From positions 1 through 64,000 of the forward strand of contig NZ_JACVOU010000002.1 of the NCBI RefSeq assembly GCF_018882205.1: 64,000 nucleotides of DNA, in the 5' to 3' direction. The translations under genes and the position numbers were made by a program. The stretch is from Polynucleobacter bastaniensis (GTDB lineage Bacteria > Pseudomonadota > Gammaproteobacteria > Burkholderiales > Burkholderiaceae). How positions within the stretch are numbered: the stretch's first letter is position 1; the number at the start of each line of letters is the position of its first letter. Of the stretch, positions 57,937-64,000 are shown in pieces. Under the pieces are notes generated by a model. It ran no database searches and was not told the origin of the DNA. It saw nothing but the letters and a program-made list of their open reading frames with translations.

Positions 57937-58386
57937 ATGATTCCACTCTGGCTGCAAATAGTCTTAGGCATATCCGCCCCTGCGATTGCTTTTTTTGGCG
58001 CTTACATTAGTTATAAGCAATGGCAATTGGGTCAGTACAAGTTAAAGCACGATCTTTTTGAGAGAAGGTGGCTAATTTATGCTGCGGCTCATGATGCTAT
58101 AGCAACTTCAATTAATGGCTCTAGCTCTGAAAGATTGGATGCATTCAAAAACTTAAAAGTAAAAATCCTTAGCGCTAAATTTCTATTTCCAGTTGATGTT
58201 TTTGATTATTTAAATGAGCTAGCAGATCAAATATACAAGCTAAAGATAATTGAGGGTAGCCTTAATAAAGCTACTGAAGATAGATCTGAGATAGAAAAGA
58301 AGTATGGAGATCTTTATAAGTGGCTGGAATCTCAGCCGACATTATTGGCAGAAAAATTAAGTCCATATTTGGGTTTAACTATATAG
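57937..58386 (+). CDS. Hypothetical membrane-anchored protein, 149 aa
   Basis: Not recognised. One N-terminal membrane helix (LQIVLGISAPAIAFFGAYIS) followed by a cytoplasmic helical part rich in Lys, Glu and Leu. ATG 57937 has GGGAGA 4-5 nt upstream. The layout, one anchor helix plus YKQW and an alpha-helical tail, is common among small accessory proteins of genomic islands. No enzymatic motif is seen. It is followed by a perfect hairpin. Confidence 0.6.
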   Translation: MIPLWLQIVLGISAPAIAFFGAYISYKQWQLGQYKLKHDLFERRWLIYAAAHDAIATSINGSSSERLDAFKNLKVKILSAKFLFPVDVFDYLNELADQIYKLKIIEGSLNKATEDRSEIEKKYGDLYKWLESQPTLLAEKLSPYLGLTI

Positions 58387-58389
58387 ATC

Positions 58390-58412
58390 AAGCGTTACTT
58401 TAAGTAACGCTT
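58390..58412. terminator. Hairpin between membrane protein gene and integrase
   Basis: Perfect inverted repeat AAGCGTTACTT/AAGTAACGCTT around one T, 3 bp after the upstream stop. There is no T run, so it could be a terminator or a protein-binding site. Confidence 0.45.
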
Positions 58413-58543
58413 ACCTTCCCATTCACCTCCATAAACTCTCCATAAATCACCACAATTAGCCATTAATTCTTTTGGCTAAATTGACCTCTATTTTTCAGCC
58501 AATTTGGTTGCTCTAGCCTAGTGTCAGAAGCTAAAGTATATGT

Positions 58544-59890
58544 ATGGCAACTAAAAAAGAAAGTACACATCAACTCATACACCGTAACCTAACCCTCTAC
58601 CAACGCGAGCATAGTACCATTTGGCAATGCCGCTATAAGGTGGATAACAAGTGGATACGGGCAACTACCAAAGAGACTCAACTTGATTTGGCAATTAATA
58701 AAGCTAAAGAGCTATTGGTAGAGGCGGAGATTCGTAAACGCTCTGGTATTCCATTGGTAACTAAACGTTTTAAAGATATCGCTATGCTGGCAATTGATAG
58801 GATGGAGCGAGACTTAAAAGGCGGCTTAGGCAAGTCAATCTACAAAGACTACATCCGTATTATTAATGAGCATTTCATACCCAGTCTTGGGCAAAGGCTC
58901 ATTAACAATATTGATTACGATGCCCTGCAGCAATACTACGACGACCGTGAAGCTAGGTATGGCTTAGCAATATCCAATAGCAATCGCAAGACTCAAAATG
59001 CCGCTTTTAATAGAGTCTTTGATGAAGCGATTGTTCGGGGTTACTTAACTGAGAGTAATCGCCCCAAGTTGGATGGCAAGACTAAAGAGAGCGTGCGTCG
59101 CCCAGCATTTGAGCTTCATGAGCTTAGAGCTTTATTAAAACTTCTAGGTCCCTACATAGAATCAGGTCGAACTAAGGATGTGCGCGAACGTCGTGAGATC
59201 CTTAGAGACTATGTTGAGATGCTGGTGGATACAGGGGCGAGACCAGGCACGGAACTGTTAAACATGAAATGGAAGCAGATCCGTTTCATGATGAACCCTA
59301 TTAGTACAGTCACAGATCAATTGGATGAAGACGGTGAGGTCATTGAAGTCCATAGCCTAAACCGTAGCTGCGAGATGACGGTGAAAGGTAAAACAGGACA
59401 AAGACAGATTATTGGACGCTTGCCGAGTGTCAGGGTGCTTGAACGTATAGCTATGCGTAACTATGGCGTAAAGAGCACTATTAAAGACCCATTAGCCGAA
59501 CTCATTAAACCCACTAACGATGACTACATATTTAGAACCAAAGAAGGTAGAGATTTAAGTGACGTCTTAAACCATATGTTTGATGGCTTCCTAGCCGACC
59601 ATGGTTTATTGATTGATCCTAAGACCAATCAAAAGCGGGTGTTTTATAGCCTACGCCATACCTATGCCACGTTAGCACTTACTCACGATATGGTGCCTAT
59701 TCACACTCTAGCTAAACAAATGGGTACTAGCGTCTTAATGATTGAGCGCCACTATAGCCACTTACAGGTAATACAGGCAATTGAGCAGTTGCGTGGGACG
59801 AATACCAGGAAGCTTATAGAAGCGGATAGTAAAGCTGCTGATAACTATCCGAGTAAGAAGCGGGCTGAGCAAGAACTACGGGCGGCTTAA
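58544..59890 (+). CDS. Tyrosine recombinase / phage-type integrase
   Basis: A 448-aa integrase. N-terminal AP2-like/arm-binding region (1-65), SAM-like core-binding domain (about 70-175) and catalytic domain with Arg in DTGARPGTELLNMKW, Lys in TVKGKTGQ, the R-H box SLRHTYATLAL, and the Tyr nucleophile in MIERHYSHL. All catalytic residues are present. It lies about 0.95 kb from the tRNA and is the likely enzyme for the tRNA-linked att structures. Its 3' end overlaps the convergent GIY-YIG gene by 4 bp. Confidence 0.92.
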   Translation: MATKKESTHQLIHRNLTLYQREHSTIWQCRYKVDNKWIRATTKETQLDLAINKAKELLVEAEIRKRSGIPLVTKRFKDIAMLAIDRMERDLKGGLGKSIYKDYIRIINEHFIPSLGQRLINNIDYDALQQYYDDREARYGLAISNSNRKTQNAAFNRVFDEAIVRGYLTESNRPKLDGKTKESVRRPAFELHELRALLKLLGPYIESGRTKDVRERREILRDYVEMLVDTGARPGTELLNMKWKQIRFMMNPISTVTDQLDEDGEVIEVHSLNRSCEMTVKGKTGQRQIIGRLPSVRVLERIAMRNYGVKSTIKDPLAELIKPTNDDYIFRTKEGRDLSDVLNHMFDGFLADHGLLIDPKTNQKRVFYSLRHTYATLALTHDMVPIHTLAKQMGTSVLMIERHYSHLQVIQAIEQLRGTNTRKLIEADSKAADNYPSKKRAEQELRAA

Positions 59891-61125
59891 GCAAACTTAA
59901 AGGTAAATCCCTTGCTGGGCTTTGCTTTACCTTTGATGATGTTGCTAATAGTGGAGCGGTGAACTTTGAGGCTTTCCTCTGCTTCTTTTGCGCTTGCAAA
60001 GCGAGTTTCTTTTCCGGTCGCTAACTCTATAGCAATAATGGGTTTTGATCTTGCTTCAGCTACCAGTGCACCTTTAAACTTAGTTGGTGGACTTTCATTT
60101 TTATCAAGACTAAACCACCATCCAGCTGCAGAGGTTCGCTCTTTAGAGGCTACTGATGCAGCTGCACCTTTATATATGTTGAGTTCAGTATCGGCAACTG
60201 TGCAATTTCTAAATTCTCTTCGTTCGCCCGATTCTAGATTAAATGCATAGACAGTTTCATCACGCTTTTCTCTTCTTAGCGAAGACCCATAAGATTTCGG
60301 CATTGTTCTTTTGCTACCTTCATACTTAAGCCACCATCCATTAGCTGAGGAACTATCACCCCTAGCAACCATAGAAATTAAACCCTTGGTAACGCCCAAA
60401 TCTGTTGCCGCATCTTCAAGAGCTGCGTACCGCCTCTCTTCCTTGGTTTCGTAATGAATGGCAATAATGTTTTTGGATTGAACAGCTCGCACGGCCTGTA
60501 CTCGCAATTCATCACCCCAAACTTTAGGTGGTTCTTTGTGGGGATCTTCCTCTAGCCTGAACCACCAACCTTGTACTGATGATCGTTCGCCTCTCGCAAC
60601 AGCCATGGGCATATCTGTATTTTTCATACCCAGTAGTCGAGCAGCAGCAGAGCCGGATTTGAAATTACGAGTTTCACCGGTTTCTAAAAAGACACCAACT
60701 ATTGGCTTGTCATTTTCGGCAACCATATCTCCACCAGGAGAAAGGTTATAGGTATATTTGGATTTATGCCCACCGGCCTGGACGATTGCCTCTATTTCGG
60801 CTTGATTTAAGGCCTCACGATCTTCAGCAAAAGCGAGGATATAAGAATCGAATTGATCCCATCCATACTTTCGGATGGCATTTCCAAATCGTCGATTATT
60901 GGTATATGCAATGCCTGAGAACCAGCGTTTACCAGCTTCTTGTTCGGTAATTCCAATGTAGCACTGCTTAGTTTCTCTGTGTACGTGAAGATACAGAACA
61001 TTTGATGCTTTATTTTTTTCTTCTCTTGATAATTCGAGTGATTCAAATTCGGCGCCATTAGCTACGATGATCTTTACCTTCTTATAGAAGGTATTTCGAC
61101 TAGATAGATGGGTAAAGTCAGTCAT
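59887..61125 (-). CDS. GIY-YIG nuclease-like protein with four C-terminal repeat modules
   Basis: A 412-aa protein. Residues about 40-130 form a GIY-YIG domain: VLYLHVHRETKQCYIGITE (degenerate GIY, clear YIG), Arg in GKRWF, Glu in NQAEIEAIVQAG and Asn in YNLSPGGD. Then come four related modules of 65-80 aa (starts near 140, 218, 292 and 360). Each has a beta hairpin such as GVFLETGETRNF, a helix-turn-helix-like part (AARLLGM...) and, in three, GWWF or GWWL. This resembles NUMOD-type DNA-binding repeats of homing endonucleases. The target is unknown. Confidence 0.75.
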   Translation of the reverse strand: MTDFTHLSSRNTFYKKVKIIVANGAEFESLELSREEKNKASNVLYLHVHRETKQCYIGITEQEAGKRWFSGIAYTNNRRFGNAIRKYGWDQFDSYILAFAEDREALNQAEIEAIVQAGGHKSKYTYNLSPGGDMVAENDKPIVGVFLETGETRNFKSGSAAARLLGMKNTDMPMAVARGERSSVQGWWFRLEEDPHKEPPKVWGDELRVQAVRAVQSKNIIAIHYETKEERRYAALEDAATDLGVTKGLISMVARGDSSSANGWWLKYEGSKRTMPKSYGSSLRREKRDETVYAFNLESGERREFRNCTVADTELNIYKGAAASVASKERTSAAGWWFSLDKNESPPTKFKGALVAEARSKPIIAIELATGKETRFASAKEAEESLKVHRSTISNIIKGKAKPSKGFTFKFA

Positions 61126-61217
61126 GATTGGCTCTGATGGACTACTTATTAGTTTAACCCCCTAAAGCCCTTAATAGACAGTGATCAATATCCTCTCGAG
61201 TCATTAGCTACCGGTTA

Positions 61218-61568
61218 TTAGGATGAGTAAACTACCATCTTAGCGTTATCTTGAATCTGGACTGCAATAGAGCCTTGTTTCTTCTTTCTCAGCACTGCTG
61301 CAAGCGCATCATTAAATGATCCATAAGTTCCGATGCCTATCCAAGCGGAATAGGGATTATTGGATTTATGTAATGCTCTAAAGGTTTTTGACATTGAGTG
61401 ACTTTCTAATTGATTGAGAGTGGTTTGTGCAGCTTGAATCTTTTGCCTAGCTCGCTCGGCTTTGACTGCTGCTTGTGCTCGTTTGGCTTGATCTTTAAGG
61501 GCTTTGATTCTTGCCTGTGCTGGGGTTAGAGGTTTAGTTGGCGAGGATTGGAATTCATAAAATCTCAT
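61218..61568 (-). CDS. Hypothetical protein, 116 aa, coiled coil
   Basis: Not recognised. MRFYEFQSSPTKPLTPAQAR is followed by an Ala/Lys/Arg-rich helix (about 20-60) likely to form a coiled coil, then a compact C-terminal part (YSAWIGIGTYGSFNDALAAVL). It lies 29 bp downstream of the DUF6876 gene on the same strand and is probably third in that operon. Confidence 0.6.
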   Translation of the reverse strand: MRFYEFQSSPTKPLTPAQARIKALKDQAKRAQAAVKAERARQKIQAAQTTLNQLESHSMSKTFRALHKSNNPYSAWIGIGTYGSFNDALAAVLRKKKQGSIAVQIQDNAKMVVYSS

Positions 61569-61597
61569 ACAGATATTTAGCTGCTGGGTTTTACTGA

Positions 61598-61963
61598 TTA
61601 ATACTCAGTAGGTAGCATTAAGATCCAGCGTTCACTATCCCAGCAGGCGTATAAAGCGATTGAGTCCAGTGGGAAGGTCGTATAGGCTATTTTCTGTGTG
61701 GCTAGTACGTTGCCATTGCCATCATCGAATACTAGTTCAGCCTTACCGTTTTCTACTCTTAACTTACAGCTGACAAATACTTCGTTTTTAGGTAAATGCA
61801 GGATATGACTGGTAATGGCATCCATGAGCCAATAGCAGGCCGCTTCTTGCGCCAAAAACTGTACACCATCCGTTAGAAAGACTTTGGGCCAGAGGGGGTA
61901 GTAGTACTGCGTTCCATAAAATTGCTCCAAATGATTCAAAAGCTGGGTTTTAGATAGATTCAT
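61598..61963 (-). CDS. DUF6876 family protein
   Basis: A 121-aa protein with the DUF6876 pattern: LEQFYGTQYYYPLWPKVFLTD, then GVQFLAQEAACYWLMDAI, a central CKLRVENGKAELVFDDGNGN and a C-terminal LMLPTEY. The family is of unknown function and is found on plasmids, integrative elements and phages. Middle gene of the three-gene minus-strand cassette, 18 bp after the DUF6641 gene. Confidence 0.7.
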   Translation of the reverse strand: MNLSKTQLLNHLEQFYGTQYYYPLWPKVFLTDGVQFLAQEAACYWLMDAITSHILHLPKNEVFVSCKLRVENGKAELVFDDGNGNVLATQKIAYTTFPLDSIALYACWDSERWILMLPTEY

Positions 61964-61981
61964 TTTTGCTATGTCTCATCA

Positions 61982-62500
61982 TCATTTATTTATGAATTGG
62001 GTTTGCACAATGGAATCAGTCAGAACCTTGCTCTTTTGACTCGTTTTCGGGATTTTCAATTCAAAGCGACTGCGCAGTTGTAGGCTGGCTGCCTCTATTG
62101 CCGCATCAAACGTACCGATCTCAGCTTCGCGCTTTAAGAGCCCCAGTACTTCAATGACATTCTCTAAATTAGCGGCCTCTACAGCGGTTTTGCCTTTAGC
62201 TAGTTCTAAAACCTTGCTGCCATAAAACACGTTGATACAGAGTGCTCCTGAGCTGCTGGTAAACCACCAAGGTTTAATGCGCTTAGGCTTTTCGATGCTT
62301 TTGATATTGCCTTCTAGATCTTTGACGTTTTTATAGCGCTTAATCACAAAGTCTTTACCGCTATGTCTTGCTTTTGCTAATTCCAGCTGTTCCCATAACT
62401 TGCTAATCAGCTTGTTTCTACGTTGCACTATAGGGGGTTGGTTTTTAGGCCGTTTTGCATCGGTCAATTTAAGGGTATTCAGGCTCTCTAGTGTTGCCAT
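61982..62500 (-). CDS. DUF6641-like protein
   Basis: A 172-aa basic protein resembling DUF6641: a Leu-rich start (LESLNTLKL), VQRRNKLISKLWEQLELAKA, KPWWF, FYGSKVLELAKGKTAVEAANLENV and a helical GTFDAAIEAASLQLRSRFE. Function is unknown; relatives sit on mobile elements, often near DUF6876. ATG 62500 is used because GGAG lies 7 nt upstream. It heads the cassette and is divergent from the structured RNA. Confidence 0.6.
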   Translation of the reverse strand: MATLESLNTLKLTDAKRPKNQPPIVQRRNKLISKLWEQLELAKARHSGKDFVIKRYKNVKDLEGNIKSIEKPKRIKPWWFTSSSGALCINVFYGSKVLELAKGKTAVEAANLENVIEVLGLLKREAEIGTFDAAIEAASLQLRSRFELKIPKTSQKSKVLTDSIVQTQFINK

Positions 62501-62617
62501 CGTGTTCTCCATAAGTTATTAGGACAACACAACAATATGATCAGAAAACCCCTTTGGACAACCGAAAAAAGACCGTTTTTAGGCCTTAGAACACATAAGT
62601 ACTTTTTTTACCGATAT

Positions 62618-62645
62618 TTGTGTTCAAGCTAAATAAATTGATAAA
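62618..62645 (+). promoter_or_regulatory. Candidate promoter of the structured RNA
   Basis: TTGTGT (62618-62623), 16 bp, then GATAAA (62640-62645). The predicted start near 62650 coincides with the 5' strand of the RNA's closing helix. Matches to consensus are moderate. Confidence 0.4.
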
Positions 62646-62647
62646 AG

Positions 62648-63083
62648 TAAGGCATAAAGGTTGGCACGCCGAAGGCAATAGTGCTGCGAAACCCGTTCTG
62701 ATGTGTGACGGTAAGCAATTCAGATCTCTTACTATCTGGCCTCATCGCACTACCTAGCTGTTATGGCTAGATGCTTTAAACGACGCCCCTGTGTGGCAGT
62801 ACCGTTTGCGGTGTTGTATCTGTTGGTAGCGTAGTAATACGTGAATGTAGGCTAAATTTCGAAGAAATTCGTATAGGCTGAAAGTGAGTGGGAAACGCCA
62901 TTGAAATAAACCCACATGCCCCTTGCTGCTACTGATACAGCACAAGGCTCGCAGCGTAAAAGGCTCGCATATAAAAGGTGATCGCAAAACCTACCTTATC
63001 TCAAGTAATTGAGTTGTGCGGTATCAGTTAGGAATCCTCAGTAAAAGGACAGTAAAAAGCTATGCCCGTAGCAGGGCATGGCT
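62648..63083 (+). ncRNA. Predicted large structured non-coding RNA, class unassigned
   Basis: About 435 nt without a plausible gene. TAAGG + AGGTT (62648-62652, 62658-62662) pair with AACCT + CCTTA (62988-62992, 62994-62998), closing about 350 nt. Inside are stems GGCAC/GTGCT (62663/62681), GCGA/TCGC (62686/62745), CCGT/ACGG, CAGAT/ATCTG, CTAGC/GCTAG, ACCG/CGGT, CGTA-GTAA-TACG (62830), AATTTC-GAA-GAAATT (62855), GTGGG/CCCAC and CCTTGCTG/CAG+CAAGG. Outside follow CTCAA-GTAA-TTGAG (63000) and a 10-bp hairpin (63058-63083). GNRA loops appear only on the plus strand. It is not tmRNA, RNase P, a group I or a group II core. Confidence 0.6.
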
Positions 63084-63303
63084 TATGTTTCCTAGTAAAA
63101 GATCTTGAAATTCAATAATTCCAATTATCACTATAAAAATTATGATAAAAAGAAGAAAAATGCGATGAGCGCAAGCGAAGAGCTAGTGAGCTTTAGCTCA
63201 CTATTAAGTCAGAAAGTTTATTTAAAAATAGTAGATTTAAAGTAGCCTTAGAAATTACTATATGCATTATTGATTAAAGCTAATATTTATAGATAGGATG
63301 TAT

Positions 63304-63867
63304 ATGAGTGATTATGGTAGAAACTTTATTAATATGTTTGGGAGTCAGAATATTTCTCAGTTGAATAAGGAGGTAAATTTAAGGTTGAGTCAGTTACCTC
63401 TTGACGATGCAATTCCAAATGTTTTTTATGGCCTAGATAGAAGCTCAGATGCTGATATCTTAAAATTAACTGGATCTGATTGGGTAATTCCAGCTAGTAC
63501 TGCTGAGTTTGGTGATGAAGATCAACTATGTTTTAAAAGCTCATGCCTAATTCCTGAAAAGTTAGAAAATCATCTTGTGTGGTTTTATTCAAAGATTGAT
63601 CCACATGTTGTTCTTCGTAACAAATATGACAGCGAATCAGGAAGCTTTATAGGCGTTAGGTATAAAGTTGTTTCCAACGGAAAAATATTTACGGCACATC
63701 GACGAGAGGAAATACATTCTGAGGTGGTATATGACGAGAGTGAATTAGAAGAAGGTCAAATAACTTGGGAAGATTTGTGGGATATTCAAGATAGATTAAA
63801 TCTTGAAGCCTCTAAAGATTTATCCACTCAATTTCCCTATGTTGCCCAATACACCAAACAACTGTAG
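63304..63867 (+). CDS. Hypothetical protein, 187 aa
   Basis: Not recognised. A soluble acidic protein without signal peptide or membrane segment. Visible parts are an amphipathic start (NFINMFGSQNISQLNKEVNL), a central strand-rich region (VVLRNKYDSESG, then FIGVRYKVVSNGKIFTAHRR) and an acidic helix (DESELEEGQITWEDLWDIQD). ATG 63304 is used because AGG lies 6 nt upstream; ATG 63298 is the alternative. It is the first gene after the structured RNA on the same strand. Confidence 0.6.
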   Translation: MSDYGRNFINMFGSQNISQLNKEVNLRLSQLPLDDAIPNVFYGLDRSSDADILKLTGSDWVIPASTAEFGDEDQLCFKSSCLIPEKLENHLVWFYSKIDPHVVLRNKYDSESGSFIGVRYKVVSNGKIFTAHRREEIHSEVVYDESELEEGQITWEDLWDIQDRLNLEASKDLSTQFPYVAQYTKQL

Positions 63868-63949
63868 ATTTTAAATTACGAGAATTAAATTCAAAGTATC
63901 TAGTTGTGGCTCAAATGCCACGAATCGCCATCAAATTCCATGGTTTTTT

Positions 63950-63983
63950 CACTCAACACAAAATATACATTTGATGTTGAGTG
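63950..63983. repeat. 9-bp inverted repeat near the window end
   Basis: CACTCAACA (63950-63958) and TGTTGAGTG (63975-63983) pair perfectly across 16 nt of AT-rich DNA. A second small hairpin GTGGC/GCCAC lies at 63906-63921. Either could be a terminator for the gene ending at 63867 or an operator for a gene outside the window. Confidence 0.4.
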
Positions 63984-64000
63984 CTTGTAACCGTTTGAAA

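Larger units (their letters stand above)
62513..63303. other. 791-bp stretch without protein genes
   Basis: Apart from the structured RNA at 62648-63083, 62513-62617 holds the leader and likely promoter of the DUF6641 gene, with A- and T-rich tracts. 63084-63303 is AT-rich and contains a perfect 8-bp hairpin TAGTGAGC-TTTA-GCTCACTA (63184-63203), which may end the RNA or lie in the promoter of the gene at 63304. Confidence 0.6.
57105..64000. mobile_element. Genomic island at tRNA-Ile (right end outside window)
   Basis: To the right of the duplicated tRNA half the DNA changes character: an integrase with arm-like repeats, a GIY-YIG protein, DUF6641/DUF6876 genes, a non-coding structured region and unknown genes, with visibly more A+T. 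No core genes occur from 57.6 kb to the window end. The left border could be 57104 or 57589 depending on whether the tRNA at 57300 came with the island. Confidence 0.6.

Noticed and set aside
62754..62987. 77-codon open frame antisense to the structured RNA
   Set aside because: Cys/Arg-rich nonsense composition and no ribosome-binding site; the stems explain the sequence better.
62648..63083. Group II intron, tmRNA or RNase P RNA
   Set aside because: No domain V hairpin, no tRNA-like ends with CCA and no conserved RNase P segments could be found.

Overview
The window looks like a chromosomal segment of a small-genome freshwater betaproteobacterium, most like Polynucleobacter (Burkholderiaceae). 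This rests on gene content and order: rpsU-yqeY-dnaG-rpoD with divergent tsaD, ribF-ileS-lspA-coaBC-dut, thrB with a BPSS1780-type membrane protein, Bug/TctAB tricarboxylate transport, and a tRNA-Ile(CAU) carrying an Azoarcus-type group I intron. The genus is inferred by recognition; no database search was possible.

Layout. 1-1442: a complete IS3-family element whose left inverted repeat is the first base of the window. 1.48-8.5 kb: a secreted hydrolase, DUF192 protein, cold-shock protein, clpS-clpA, an FAH-family enzyme and a Bug-type binding protein. 8.05-14.1 kb (-): ribF-ileS-lspA-coaBC-dut. 14.1-17.6 kb (+): purN, an RsmB-like rRNA methyltransferase and a fatty acid desaturase. 17.6-23.6 kb: rpmB-rpmG, radC, an FKBP-type isomerase with ispH, argD, an AscD-like reductase and an SDR protein. 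23.6-38.9 kb: glnS, tctAB, alaS-tusA, galU, valS, a UvrD helicase, and DUF2782-thrB-BPSS1780. 39-49.6 kb: polA, dienelactone hydrolase, a ZIP transporter, a sulfurtransferase, a Rieske oxygenase, and the xseB-ispA-dxs-folE2 run. 49.6-56.3 kb: tsaD divergent from the macromolecular synthesis genes rpsU-yqeY-dnaG-rpoD. RpoD carries an unusually long Lys/Ala/Pro repeat tail at its N-terminus.

56.3-64.0 kb is accessory and AT-rich. A vapBC module follows rpoD. Next comes a duplicated 5' half of tRNA-Ile(CAU), a 0.2 kb spacer packed with integrase arm-like repeats, and then the complete tRNA gene interrupted in its anticodon loop by a 212-nt group I intron. Beyond that lie two small genes, a tyrosine integrase, a GIY-YIG protein with four repeated C-terminal modules, a three-gene DUF6641/DUF6876 cassette, and about 0.45 kb of apparently non-coding DNA that folds into many hairpins inside a long-range closing helix. 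I read that last stretch as an unassigned large structured RNA carried by the island, and rate it the most novel item. An unrecognised gene follows it.

Several housekeeping genes (clpS, purN, the FKBP gene, alaS, uvrD, probably valS) have a -10-like hexamer 6-9 nt before the ATG and no Shine-Dalgarno sequence, which suggests leaderless mRNAs. The hairpin behind clpA is an in-frame relic of an IS3 transposase tail.
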